Shown here piece by piece: positions 15,939 to 24,520 of a stretch of DNA of 64,000 bases. The DNA lies in contig OZ244836.1 in assembly GCA_965220645.1 (NCBI GenBank), positions 558,001 through 622,000 of the forward strand, in the 5' to 3' direction. Source of the DNA: Aldehydirespirator sp965220645 (lineage in GTDB: Bacteria; Actinomycetota; Acidimicrobiia; Acidimicrobiales; Aldehydirespiratoraceae). The notes beneath the pieces were generated by a model. It worked only from the letters and a program-made list of their open reading frames with translations, was not told the DNA's origin and searched no databases. Numbering within the stretch: the first letter of the stretch is position 1; the number at the start of each line of letters is the position of its first letter. Position numbers and translations under genes: made by a program.

Positions 15939-16433
15939 GTGGGCGTGACAGCGCTGATGGTCGGAGCAGCGGCCACGGTCTGGCTTGTAGCGGGCGTTCG
16001 TCTAGCGGTAGCCGACTGCCGAACCGGCCTGCTACCGACCCGGTTCATATGGCCCACCGTCGGGGCCGTCTGGGTGCTCTACGTGGCCGCGTCACTCTTG
16101 GCGGGCGAGCCGGACGGCCTAATCGGCGCGGCGCTCGGGGCCGGGGTTTGCGGGGCACTGCTGGCCGGGGTCTATTTCGTCCACCCTCCCGCGATGGGCT
16201 TCGGAGATGTCCGCCTGAGCGTCCTCAACGGCCTGCTTTGTGGGTGGTGGGGCTGGAAAGTCGCGCTGTGGGGCCTCACCGCAGGGTTCGTGCTGGCCCT
16301 GCCGGAGGCGCTGGTCGTCCTGGCTCGACACGGCAGGGGCGTCAGCCGACCGCTGGGCCCCTACCTCCTGGCCGGTACCGCGGCCGCGGTTGGCTGGGCG
16401 GCCGCGACCCACGGGCTCGTGCCGGGGCGCTAG
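15939..16433 (+). CDS. A24-family prepilin peptidase (TadV/CpaA type)
   Basis: 164 residues from a GTG start. It has about six hydrophobic segments and the two catalytic aspartates of the family: Asp26 in AVADCRTGLLPTR and Asp90 in the GFGD motif (MGFGDVRLS, residues ~86-93). The short length, without the N-terminal methylase domain of PilD, is that of TadV/CpaA-type peptidases. It should cleave the leader of the Tad pilins and pseudopilins encoded on the opposite strand, which it faces across a shared promoter region. No other pilus gene is on its strand. Confidence 0.82.
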   Translation: MGVTALMVGAAATVWLVAGVRLAVADCRTGLLPTRFIWPTVGAVWVLYVAASLLAGEPDGLIGAALGAGVCGALLAGVYFVHPPAMGFGDVRLSVLNGLLCGWWGWKVALWGLTAGFVLALPEALVVLARHGRGVSRPLGPYLLAGTAAAVGWAAATHGLVPGR

Positions 16434-16467
16434 CCGCTATCCAGGGCGAGCCGGTCCGTCGTCAGGC

Positions 16468-16911
16468 TCAGGCGAGCATCTCGAAGTACTGGACCTCCAC
16501 CATCAGCGGCAGCAGGTAGCGGACGTAGAAACTGTGCAGCTTCAGCACGCCGAAGTCTTCGACCTCGTAGTCCATCACGTCCACCCGGTCGTCGTCGGCG
16601 GCGAGGGCCTCGGCCCGGCGCAGGACCTCCTTGAGTTCCTCCAGACTGTCGACCGCCATCCCGAAGTGGTCGCCGCGGGGCGCCCGCATGGGGTTGTCGT
16701 CGGCGATGACGAACACGAACTGGTCATAGGACTGCACTCCCATCACCAGCCGCTTGCGGTCCTCGGTCATGGTGGGGTGCTCCCGCCAGCCGAACACCTC
16801 GCCGTAGAAGCGGGTGATCGCGGCTCGGCCCGCCTCGTCGAGCAGGTCGGCGGGCACGCTCATGGCGACGTGGTTGAAGCGGGACGGGCCCTTGAAGTCG
16901 GTGAGGCTCAC
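16468..16911 (-). CDS. VOC-superfamily (glyoxalase/dioxygenase fold) protein
   Basis: 147 residues. A beta-alpha-beta-beta-beta module is recognisable: FNHVAMSVPADLLDEAGRAA at the start, FYGEVFGWREHP, and the second half GDHFGMAVDSLEELKEVLRR with MVEVQYFEML at the end. Candidate metal ligands are His14 in FNHVAM, His in GDHFGMAV and Glu in VEVQYFE. Family functions include glyoxalases, epimerases and ring-cleaving dioxygenases; which applies is not clear. The GTG start overlaps the stop of the alcohol dehydrogenase by four bases (GTGA), so it is the last gene of a three-gene unit with dehydrogenase and acyl-CoA synthetase. Confidence 0.72.
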   Translation of the reverse strand: MSLTDFKGPSRFNHVAMSVPADLLDEAGRAAITRFYGEVFGWREHPTMTEDRKRLVMGVQSYDQFVFVIADDNPMRAPRGDHFGMAVDSLEELKEVLRRAEALAADDDRVDVMDYEVEDFGVLKLHSFYVRYLLPLMVEVQYFEMLA

Positions 16912-17942
16912 GGTTGCACCAGTACCTTTCCGGCCACCTCGCCCGAACGCAGGCGGCCCATCACGTCGAGGATGCCATCGAGGCCGATCGGGTCGGGTTC
17001 TAGCAGCACATCCATGGGCAGGGCACCCGAGCCGATGAGTTCCAGCGCCGAGGACAGCCCGTCCGGGTCGTACTCGTAGGCGCCGGTTACCACGAGTTCG
17101 TTGAGGATAACCCGGTTGGTGTCGAGCCTCGGGTAGTCCATGCCGATGCCGACGATCACCATCGTGCCGCCCCCGGCCAGTTGAGTCAGCCCCGCCTGGG
17201 CCGCCTGGCGGGCGCCGGAGGTCTCGAACACCCAGCCGGCGGCGTCGGCCGGGACCTGGCCGGGATGGTCCGGCGTCTCGAGCTCATCGGCCGAGCGGAC
17301 TGCGGCGCCCAGCCGCCGGGCCAGTTCCTGGCGCGGCTCCGACGGCTCGACCACGGTCACTTCCCCGTCGCGGGCCAGCAGCACGGCCACCACCGCCGCG
17401 CCGATCGGCCCGCAGCCGAACACCATCGCTCGGCCCCCGGGTGTGAACGAGCCCTGGGTGACGGCATGCATGGCCACCGCCAGCGGCTCGGCGTAGGCGG
17501 CCTCCCTCAGGCCGACGGTGTCGGGAACGACGGTGAGGTTGCGGCGGTCGGTGACCAGGTAACGGGCGAACGCGCCTGAGTGGTCGTCGTCTATTCCGGC
17601 GAGGGGCCTCTGGAGGCACAGACCCGGCTGCCCCGCCCGGCAGTGCTGGCAGCGGCCGCACTCGGTCCAGCCTCGGCCCACCACCGCGGTGCCCTCATCG
17701 ATCCGGGCCTCGGAGCCGGAGCCGGCGCCGGCCACCCGGCCCGACCATTCGTGGCCGAAGACTGTGTCGGGCGTGCCCCACCCGTCGAGCACCATGTGGA
17801 GGTCGGTGCCGCACACCCCGCAATAGGCCACCTCCACCAGGACGTCGCGGGGTCCCAACGAGGGCAGGGGAACCTCGGTGATGTCCAGCTGACCTGGACG
17901 CCGGTAGACGGCGGCGGGCATCGTGCTGGCTGCGGATGTCAT
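16908..17942 (-). CDS. Zinc-dependent alcohol dehydrogenase (MDR family)
   Basis: 344 residues from the ATG at 17942, overlapping the stop of the synthetase gene by four bases; an upstream open extension is antiphase coding. GroES-like domain: catalytic zinc ligands in CGVCGTDLH and GHEWSG, structural zinc site CGRCQHCRAGQPGLC. Rossmann domain: VFGCGPIGAAVVAVLLA with an acidic residue (VVEPSEPRQ) that would favour NAD. It resembles L-threonine/sorbitol-type dehydrogenases. Operon neighbours (acyl-CoA synthetase upstream, VOC protein downstream) suggest a role in a degradative pathway; substrate unknown. Confidence 0.85.
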   Translation of the reverse strand: MTSAASTMPAAVYRRPGQLDITEVPLPSLGPRDVLVEVAYCGVCGTDLHMVLDGWGTPDTVFGHEWSGRVAGAGSGSEARIDEGTAVVGRGWTECGRCQHCRAGQPGLCLQRPLAGIDDDHSGAFARYLVTDRRNLTVVPDTVGLREAAYAEPLAVAMHAVTQGSFTPGGRAMVFGCGPIGAAVVAVLLARDGEVTVVEPSEPRQELARRLGAAVRSADELETPDHPGQVPADAAGWVFETSGARQAAQAGLTQLAGGGTMVIVGIGMDYPRLDTNRVILNELVVTGAYEYDPDGLSSALELIGSGALPMDVLLEPDPIGLDGILDVMGRLRSGEVAGKVLVQP

Positions 17943-19414
17943 GGGTCGCTCCCCGGGGAGGTGCCGGACGCGTCTGCGAGGCGCGCTCGCAGGTTCATCC
18001 GGTCCACTTTGCCAGAAGCCATCACCGGAAGCTCCTCCACCACCTCGATCCGCTCGGGTGTGATGAAGCGAGCGGCCCCCCGCTGGGCGAACCATGCCCG
18101 GCAATCGGTCAGGTCGAACCCCTCGGGCGCCACCACGAACGCAGCCACCCGCTCACCGAGCCGGTGATCGGGTTCGGCCACCGCCGCAGCCTGCAGCACG
18201 GCCGGATGGGCCTCCAGGTGCTGTTCCACCTCGGTTGCCGAGATGTTCTCGCCGCTGCGGATGATCCGGTCGCCGAGCCTGCCCGTAATGATGATCCAGC
18301 CGTCGTCGATAGTGGCCAGGTCGCCGGTGCGGAACCAGCCGTCGACGAACGCTGCCCTGGTGTCGGCTGGATCGAGATATCGACGGGCCAGTTCCGGCCC
18401 GGACACCAGGAGCTCGCCATCCTCGTCCACCCGCAGCCGGGCATCCCCGAAGGCCCGCCCATCGGTGAGGATCATCCTGTCGACCGGGTCGTCGAACCGG
18501 GAGGTGGCGATGGTGGGCGCCTCGGTGGAGCCGTAGGAGCGCTTCACCACCACCCCCAGCGTGGCTGTGGCCCGATGGCAGAAGGCCGGCGTCACCCCTG
18601 CTCCACCGCAGGAGATCATCCGCAGTGTCGCAGTGCGGGCGGTGTCGAAGGCATCGCAGTCCATGAGGGTCGTGAACAGTGTCGGTGGCCCCACCATGTA
18701 GGTGACCGACTCCCGCTCGATCAGGCTCAGGGCTGCTTCCGGGTCCCAGCGGGGCATCAGCACCGTCTTCATGCCCATCGCTCCGGGTATCAGCACGCCG
18801 TGCAGCAGTCCGGCGACATGGGCCAGCGGGGACGGCACGAGGGCGCAGTCGACTCCGGTCAGGCCGTGAGCCTCCGACAGCTGGCTTACCTTGTAGCTCA
18901 AGCTGCGGTGGGTGTGGACCACCCCCCGCGGCGAGCCGGTGGACCCCGAGGTGAACATCACCACTGCATCGGCGTCGTCGGCCTGCGGCGTCGGCGCGGC
19001 AGCCGGCGCCAAGGACGCCTCCACCGCCAAGCCGTCCAGCGTCGTGAACCGGTGGGAACCAATTGGGGGAGAGCCGGGCTCGGCGATGGTCACTACCGGT
19101 CGAGCCTGCTCCAGAGCCCGGCTCAACTGGTGCGAGCCCGCCGCGGGGTGCAACGCCACCGCCACCGCGCCGATCCGCCAGCAAGCCCGGTACGCGACCA
19201 CGCTGTCGATGCCGACCGGCAACCGGAACGCCACCCGGCCACCCGGCCGTGTGCCTCGCTCGTCCAGGGCGTCCGCAACCCTCCGCACCCGGCGCTCCAC
19301 GTCAGCGGTGGAGAATCGGCCGCCGTCATCAACGACGAGGTCATCTCGGCCGAGTACCCCTGTGAGCAGGCCGTCTAACGTCGTCCGGGGCGTTTGGTCG
19401 CGCTTTCCTGTCAT
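17939..19414 (-). CDS. AMP-dependent acyl-CoA synthetase/ligase
   Basis: 491 residues from the ATG at 19414 (MTGKRDQTPRTT); no good ribosome site precedes it, and a TTG four codons upstream is the alternative. Adenylate-forming enzyme that activates a carboxylic acid to its CoA thioester. Motifs: phosphate loop MFTSGSTGSPRGVV (~175), ARSYGSTE-type A5 segment (VKRSYGSTEAP), WFRTGDLATIDDG with ADP/ATP-binding Asp, and the C-terminal catalytic Lys in MASGKVDRMN. First gene of the operon with the alcohol dehydrogenase and VOC protein. At ~490 residues it is slightly shorter than typical fatty-acyl-CoA ligases, more like short/medium or aryl acid ligases. Confidence 0.85.
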   Translation of the reverse strand: MTGKRDQTPRTTLDGLLTGVLGRDDLVVDDGGRFSTADVERRVRRVADALDERGTRPGGRVAFRLPVGIDSVVAYRACWRIGAVAVALHPAAGSHQLSRALEQARPVVTIAEPGSPPIGSHRFTTLDGLAVEASLAPAAAPTPQADDADAVVMFTSGSTGSPRGVVHTHRSLSYKVSQLSEAHGLTGVDCALVPSPLAHVAGLLHGVLIPGAMGMKTVLMPRWDPEAALSLIERESVTYMVGPPTLFTTLMDCDAFDTARTATLRMISCGGAGVTPAFCHRATATLGVVVKRSYGSTEAPTIATSRFDDPVDRMILTDGRAFGDARLRVDEDGELLVSGPELARRYLDPADTRAAFVDGWFRTGDLATIDDGWIIITGRLGDRIIRSGENISATEVEQHLEAHPAVLQAAAVAEPDHRLGERVAAFVVAPEGFDLTDCRAWFAQRGAARFITPERIEVVEELPVMASGKVDRMNLRARLADASGTSPGSDP

Positions 19415-19454
19415 ATGCGCGGGCAAGCGCGAACAGAGTCGGGAGGACTCATCC

Positions 19455-19904
19455 TCAGTCGTCGAAGCCGATCGGTTCGTCGCCGGTGAACACGATCTCG
19501 CGGCCGGCCACCTTCCAGCCGTCGTCCCCCCGGCGAAGGACGTCGTAGTAGCGGCCGGTCTGGAGGATCTTGTTGTCCTTGGCCACGAAGGCGAAGTCCG
19601 TGGTGGCGGTGGCCTCGTCGCCGTGCACGTTGATGCGGGGCTCGCTGATCATGTGCTTGCCTCGGAGTTCCTCGGTCTGGAACGGCTCGATCACGGCCCG
19701 CATCTCGTTGCGGCCCCGAGTGCGGGTCCCCATCACCGCGAACCGGCAATCTACGGTGTACAGCGAGCCCCACTCGTCGAAGTAGCCGTCGTCGAGAACC
19801 TGGCAGCAAGCGGCCAGCACCTGGCGGATCGCGGCGGTGTCGATCAGCAGCCCGATCATGTCACTCGTCACGGCGGTTTCCAAGTCCCGTGCGCTCTTGT
19901 CCAT
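19455..19904 (-). CDS. SnoaL-like/NTF2-fold polyketide-cyclase-type protein
   Basis: 149 residues. It has the cone-shaped NTF2/SnoaL_4 pattern: N-terminal helix with TAAIRQVLAACCQVLDDGYFDEW, SLYTVDCRFAVMG, then curved strands (HMISEPRINVHGDEATATTDF, TGRYYDVLRRGDDGWKVAGRE). Members are small hydratases, isomerases or ketosteroid-isomerase-like enzymes, often of unknown role. Divergent from the acyl-CoA dehydrogenase across a 140-base gap with a repeated GC-rich element, which may coordinate the two. Confidence 0.75.
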   Translation of the reverse strand: MDKSARDLETAVTSDMIGLLIDTAAIRQVLAACCQVLDDGYFDEWGSLYTVDCRFAVMGTRTRGRNEMRAVIEPFQTEELRGKHMISEPRINVHGDEATATTDFAFVAKDNKILQTGRYYDVLRRGDDGWKVAGREIVFTGDEPIGFDD

Positions 19905-19918
19905 ACCTCGACGCTACC

Positions 19919-20028
19919 CGTCGCGGAGTCAGGCGCTGCCCCCAGTTGGGGGGAGCAGGCGTGCTGGGTCGTGAACGAGCGGCGCCAGTCGCGTCGCGGA
20001 GTCAGGCGCTGCCCCCAGTTGGGGGGAG
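19919..20028. repeat. Two identical 37-bp elements in a divergent promoter region
   Basis: Exact copies at 19919-19955 and 19992-20028, start-to-start distance 73 bases. Each contains the dyad GCCCCCAGTTGGGGGG (five C:G pairs around AGTT). They fill most of the gap between the minus-strand SnoaL-like gene and the plus-strand acyl-CoA dehydrogenase, and the second copy ends 16 bases before the dehydrogenase ATG. Paired operator sites or a local duplication of a promoter are the two simplest readings. Confidence 0.85.
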
Positions 20029-20044
20029 ATAGGGTCCGCGGCGG

Positions 20045-21214
20045 ATGGACCTGTCGCTGTCGGCCGACGAGCGGGCGTTCGCACTCGAGGTGCGGACCTG
20101 GCTCGCCCGCAACACCGAGCGCCCCGACGCCGCTCTCAGTGGAGAAGAGGAGGTCGAATGGGGCCGCCGCTGGCAGGCCAAGCTCGCCGATGCCCGGATG
20201 GTTGCCATCTCGTGGCCCCAGTCGGTCGGGGGTCGGGGAGCGACCCCGGTGGAAGTGGCGCTCTACAACATGGAGTACGCCCGATCCGGCGCACCTCAGC
20301 CGGTCAACCGGGTGGGCATCAACCTGGCCGGGCCGACCCTGCTCGCCCACGGAACGCCCGCCCAGCAGCAGCGGTGGCTGCCGTCGATCCTCGACGCCAG
20401 CGAGATCTGGTGCCAGCTGTTCAGCGAACCCGACGCGGGATCGGACCTGGCGTCGCTGCGAAGCCGCGCCGAACCGGTAGCCGACGGATGGCTGGTGACC
20501 GGTGAGAAGGTGTGGACCTCATACGCCGGGTTCGCCGAGTGGGGGATCGCCCTCGTGCGCACTAACCCGGAGCTAGACGGAGCCCGCCATCGTGGCATCT
20601 CCTGCATGGTGATCAACATGGAGGCGGCCGGAGTGGAAGTCCGACCCCTGCGCCAGATCACCGGCGAGTCCGAGTTCAACCAGGTCGGCCTGCACGAGGT
20701 CTTCGTGCCCGCCGACTGCCTGGTGGGCGGACTGCACCAGGGATGGGCCGTGGCCGGCACCACCCTGGCCCACGAGCGGGGCACCGCCTACCCGTTCAAG
20801 GAACAGGTGGTGCATGAGGTCTACTTCGACGAGCTCATGGCCGACGACCGGGCCCTCGCCGCTCTGGCCGATCCGGTCGTCGCCGACCGCCTCGTCGACG
20901 CCTACGTGGCGCTGCGGCTGCTGCGCCTGCGGAACTACCGCACGCTGTCGGCTCTGGGCCGTGGCATCGAGCCCGGCCCCGACTCCAGCGTGGCCAAGCT
21001 GATCCACTCGTCGATGACTCGCCGGCTGTCGGCGGCGGCGCTGGACGTGCTCGGCGCAGAAGCGACCCTGTGGCCGTCGCCCGGCGGAGAACTCGCCGCG
21101 GGCACCTGGCAGCGCCAGTGGCTGTGGTCGAAGGCCGCCTCGATCGCGGGCGGCACCGACGAGATCCAGCGCACCATCATCGCCGAGCGCCTGCTGGGCC
21201 TGCCCCGCGGTTGA
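20045..21214 (+). CDS. Acyl-CoA dehydrogenase
   Basis: 389 residues, FAD-dependent flavoenzyme introducing a 2,3-double bond in an acyl-CoA. Domains in order: N-terminal helices (MDLSLSADERAFALEVRTWL), the beta domain with LFSEPDAGSDLASLRS and VTGEKVWTSYA (flavin-contact motifs), and the C-terminal helical domain ending SIAGGTDEIQRTIIAERLLGLPR, the dimer-tetramer flavin-binding signature. The ATG lies 16 bases after a 37-bp repeat. Catalytic base not assigned. It stands alone on the plus strand, divergent from the SnoaL-like gene; the 3' end directly abuts a fragment of an ABC ATPase. Confidence 0.9.
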   Translation: MDLSLSADERAFALEVRTWLARNTERPDAALSGEEEVEWGRRWQAKLADARMVAISWPQSVGGRGATPVEVALYNMEYARSGAPQPVNRVGINLAGPTLLAHGTPAQQQRWLPSILDASEIWCQLFSEPDAGSDLASLRSRAEPVADGWLVTGEKVWTSYAGFAEWGIALVRTNPELDGARHRGISCMVINMEAAGVEVRPLRQITGESEFNQVGLHEVFVPADCLVGGLHQGWAVAGTTLAHERGTAYPFKEQVVHEVYFDELMADDRALAALADPVVADRLVDAYVALRLLRLRNYRTLSALGRGIEPGPDSSVAKLIHSSMTRRLSAAALDVLGAEATLWPSPGGELAAGTWQRQWLWSKAASIAGGTDEIQRTIIAERLLGLPRG

Positions 21215-21444
21215 GCTTCGCAGGCTTCAACCTCGTGCCCACGCTGACCGCCATCGAGAACATCACCCTGCCGATCGAACTGGCCCGGCGCCAGCCCGAC
21301 CAACAGTGGGTGGACAGTGTGATCGCAACCGTGGGCTTGGGCGATCGTCTGGCCCACCGACCCAGCGAACTGTCCGGCGGCCAGCAGCAGCGGGTGGCGG
21401 TGGCGAGGGCCCTGGCCAGCAGGCCGGAGGTCTCCTACCACTGA
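21211..21444 (+). pseudogene. ABC-transporter ATPase fragment (MacB/LolD type), both ends missing
   Basis: The frame starting at 21211 encodes ~77 residues that match the middle of a LolD/MacB-type ATPase: GFNLVPTLTAIENITLPIEL (just after the Q-loop), then the intact signature LSGGQQQRVAVARALASRPEV. Walker A and Q-loop glutamine upstream, and Walker B and switch regions downstream, are absent; the frame ends in an unrelated YH and a stop. It starts within four bases of the end of the acyl-CoA dehydrogenase and overlaps the 3' end of a convergent synthetase gene, so it looks like a stranded remnant after deletion or recombination. No start codon or partner permease is seen. Confidence 0.75.
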
Positions 21445-23102
21445 GTGAAGCGGTCGGCGAGCAGGCGACGCAGGGCCTGAAGGTCGATCTTGCCCGACTC
21501 CAGCCAGGGCAGGTCCTGCTGGTCGGCGAACACCGCGACATGGCGGGGAACCTTGTAGCTCGCGATCTCGGTACGCAGGCGTGCCTGCATGTTCTCCGCG
21601 CTGATCCGGGCACCCGGCTTGGCCACCACCGCGGCGGCCACTGCCTCGCCCCGGCCGTCAGCGGCGGGAACACCCACCACGAAGGCGTGCATCACGCTGG
21701 GCTGCTGCTCGATGGCCAGCTCCACCTCCCGGGGAGCCACGTTGGTGCCCGCAGCCTTGATTACCGTGCCCATGCGCCCCTCGAAGTAGAGATGCCCGTC
21801 GGCGTCGAGGTGGCCGCGGTCGCCGGTGCGATACCAGCCGCCCGGCTCGAACACGTCGACCGGATCGTGCTCCAGCAGTCCCAGCATCAGCGAGTAACCC
21901 CGGATCCAGATCTCCCCGGTCTTTCCAGCCGGCAGTTCCGCGCCGGTGCCCGGCTCGACGATGCGATGCTCGATGCCCGGCACGCTGCGGCCGAAGGAGC
22001 CCTCCTTGCCTTCGGGCAACTCGACGCTCAGCGGCTCTATCGAGTGCGGGCCGAGTGACTCGGTCATGCCGAGCGAGGTGGCCTTCCTCCGGGGGTCGCT
22101 GACTCGCAGGCTCGGCGGGAGCAGTTCGTCGGAGCTGCCGCCCCGGATGGACGACAGGTCGCGCTCGGCGAAGCTCGGATGCTCGACCAGTGCCTTGGCC
22201 GTGTGGGGCCAGCCCACGACGTGAGTTGCCCGGTGCCGTTCGATCAACTCCAGACTGGCACCGGGCTCGAACCGCTCCTCGAACAGCACCGTGGCGCCGG
22301 CGTGCATGGCGCTTACGAGGGTGTAGGACAGCCCGCCGACCCAGAACAGCGGCATGGGCGTGTAGAGCATGTCGCTGGCGACCAGGTCGCGGAACTGAAG
22401 CAGATTGAACGGGTGGACGATCACCGCGGCGTGGGAGTGCAGCACGCCCTTGGGCTCGGAGGTGCTGCCCGAGGTGTAGATGACCACCATCGGATCGCGG
22501 GGCTCCACTTCGCTGGTCGCCGCCTCGAACTGCTCGTCGGAGACCTCGTCCCATCGGGCCAGCAAGGCATCCATCGAACCGGCCCACGACGGCGTGGACC
22601 CGGTCCCGCTCCACATCCACACTGCTCGCAGGCACGGATGGCTGGCGCTGGCAACGGCCTCATGACGCTGCTCGGCCAGTCCACCAACGGACTGCTCCAG
22701 CCGGGCCCGGTAGTCGTGGTTCAAGTACGTGCCGGCGGTGAGCAGCACCTCGGCCTCGCAGTGGGCCAGCGCCCAGCTCAGTTCGCGAGCCTTGTAGAAC
22801 GTGTTGAGCAGCACTACCAGCGCACCTATCCGGGCGGCGCCCAGCCATGCGACGACCCACGCCGGCCCGTTGGGGGCCAGCAGGCCCACCCGGCTGCCCC
22901 GGGTCACCCCGCTAGCCAGCAGCGCCCGTGACAGGTGCCTGGACTCGGCTTCCAAGTCCCGGTAGCTCAGCCGCCGCTCGCCCAGCAGCACCAGGTCGCG
23001 GTCCCCCCACTGCTCGCCCACATGCCGCACGAAACGATCCGCCGTCAGTTCATACCCCGGCTCCCGAAACCCCCGTTCGGCGTGCTGGTCACGCTGCTCC
23101 AT
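21435..23102 (-). CDS. AMP-dependent acyl-CoA synthetase/ligase
   Basis: 555 residues from the ATG at 23102 (MEQRDQHAERGF); the frame stays open further upstream but that part has no family resemblance. Adenylation motifs: MVVIYTSGSTSEPKGVLHSH (P-loop), TSLGMTESLGPH (A5), GWYRTGDRGHLDADG (A7/A8), and the C-terminal Lys in WLESGKIDLQALRR. It would activate a medium- or long-chain or cyclic acid to acyl-CoA. Its 3' end overlaps an ABC ATPase remnant on the other strand by 10 bases. Divergent from an Amidohydrolase_2 gene 200 bases away. Confidence 0.86.
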   Translation of the reverse strand: MEQRDQHAERGFREPGYELTADRFVRHVGEQWGDRDLVLLGERRLSYRDLEAESRHLSRALLASGVTRGSRVGLLAPNGPAWVVAWLGAARIGALVVLLNTFYKARELSWALAHCEAEVLLTAGTYLNHDYRARLEQSVGGLAEQRHEAVASASHPCLRAVWMWSGTGSTPSWAGSMDALLARWDEVSDEQFEAATSEVEPRDPMVVIYTSGSTSEPKGVLHSHAAVIVHPFNLLQFRDLVASDMLYTPMPLFWVGGLSYTLVSAMHAGATVLFEERFEPGASLELIERHRATHVVGWPHTAKALVEHPSFAERDLSSIRGGSSDELLPPSLRVSDPRRKATSLGMTESLGPHSIEPLSVELPEGKEGSFGRSVPGIEHRIVEPGTGAELPAGKTGEIWIRGYSLMLGLLEHDPVDVFEPGGWYRTGDRGHLDADGHLYFEGRMGTVIKAAGTNVAPREVELAIEQQPSVMHAFVVGVPAADGRGEAVAAAVVAKPGARISAENMQARLRTEIASYKVPRHVAVFADQQDLPWLESGKIDLQALRRLLADRFTQW

Positions 23103-23304
23103 GCCCCGAGCGTAGGGCGATCTCCTTGGACGGACCCGGCACGACCGGCTAGGCCGGGGGGTGGCACGGGGGCAAGGAATGGCGCCGGTCAGGCGCCAGG
23201 CCGCGCCCGTGACAAGACCCGCCGGCCGGGACAGAGCGATCCCCGACGGGCCAGAGCGACGGTAACCTAAGCGCACACATTCAGGCGGCAAGGAGGGAAC
23301 CGTC

Positions 23305-24483
23305 GTGGCACGCGATCTCGGCTTTCCGGTATACGACTCCGACAACCACATGTACGAGACGGAGGACGCCTTCACCCGGCATCTGCCCGCCGACTACAAG
23401 GGTGCCATCCGCTACGTACAGGTCGACGGTCGCACCAAGATCGCCATCAAGGGCCTGATATCGGAGTACATCCCCAACCCCACCTTCGAGGTGGTGGCCG
23501 CTCCCGGCGCCCAGGAGGAGTACTACCGGAAGGGCAATCCGGACGGCAAGTCCCTGAGGGAGATCTTCGGCAAGCCGATCCGCTGCCCCGACTGGGCCCG
23601 CAACGCCGAGGCTCGCCTGCCTCACCTCGACGAGCTTGGCATCCAGGGCTCGCTCATGTTCCCGACACTGGCCAGCCTGCTCGAGGAGCGGATGCGCGAC
23701 GACCCCGACCTGACCCACGTCGTGGTCCACTCCCTCAACGAGTGGATCCACGACGAGTGGACGTTCAACTATCACGACCGGATCTTCGCCACGCCCATCA
23801 TCACCCTGCCCATCGTCGAGAAGGCCATCGAGGAACTGGAGTGGTGCCTGGATCGGGGCGCTCGCTGCATCCTGATCCGGCCGGCCCCGGCCTGGGGCCT
23901 GCGGGGTCCACGGTCGCCTGGCCTGCCCGAGTTCGATCCGTTCTGGGCCCGTGTGCAGGAGGCCGGCGTGCTGGTGGGCATGCACTCGTCGGACTCCGGC
24001 TATGCCGACTTGGCGTCGGTCTGGGAGGGCAAGACGGAGTTCCTGCCGTTCAAGCCCAACCCCCTGCGCTTGCTGGTGATGCAGAATCGGGCCATCAGCG
24101 ACATGATGACCGCGATGATCTGCCACGGGGCCTTCACCCGCTTCCCGGACCTTCGTGTGGCCACCATCGAGAACGGCGGCACCTGGGTCAAGCCCCTGTT
24201 GGAGAAGCTGGAAGGGGTGTACAAGAAGCTGCCCCAGGACTTTCCCGAGCATCCCTTGGAGGCCTTCCGGCGCAACGTCTATGTCAACCCCTTCTGGGAG
24301 GACGCCTTCCAAGGGCTGATCGATGTCATGAGCCCCGACCGCATCCTGTTCGGCTCCGACTACCCCCATCCCGAGGGTCTGGGAGATCCCGTGAGCTTCT
24401 ACGACGAGTTGCCGTCGTCGCTGTCGCGGGCCGACGCGGCCAAGATCATGGGCGGGAACCTGAAGGAACTGCTGGCGGTTTGA
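23305..24483 (+). CDS. Amidohydrolase_2 (TIM-barrel metal-dependent hydrolase/decarboxylase-like) protein
   Basis: 392 residues from a GTG with GGAGGG seven bases upstream. Family hallmarks: N-terminal DSDNHMYE in place of the HxH metal motif (note Asp-x-Asp-x-His), a mid-barrel His in LVGMHSSDSG, CHGAFTRFPDLRVATIENG, and the C-terminal metal Asp in LFGSDYPHPEG. The family (PF04909) includes ACMSD and gamma-resorcylate decarboxylases as well as hydrolases; which reaction applies here is unknown. It heads a plus-strand row with a CoA transferase and a P450. It is a close paralogue of the protein encoded at 46253-47455 (shared I-PNPTF segment and barrel end). Confidence 0.82.
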   Translation: MARDLGFPVYDSDNHMYETEDAFTRHLPADYKGAIRYVQVDGRTKIAIKGLISEYIPNPTFEVVAAPGAQEEYYRKGNPDGKSLREIFGKPIRCPDWARNAEARLPHLDELGIQGSLMFPTLASLLEERMRDDPDLTHVVVHSLNEWIHDEWTFNYHDRIFATPIITLPIVEKAIEELEWCLDRGARCILIRPAPAWGLRGPRSPGLPEFDPFWARVQEAGVLVGMHSSDSGYADLASVWEGKTEFLPFKPNPLRLLVMQNRAISDMMTAMICHGAFTRFPDLRVATIENGGTWVKPLLEKLEGVYKKLPQDFPEHPLEAFRRNVYVNPFWEDAFQGLIDVMSPDRILFGSDYPHPEGLGDPVSFYDELPSSLSRADAAKIMGGNLKELLAV

Positions 24484-24520
24484 CCGCCGGCGCGGACTCG
24501 GAACCCCTCGGATCACATTG

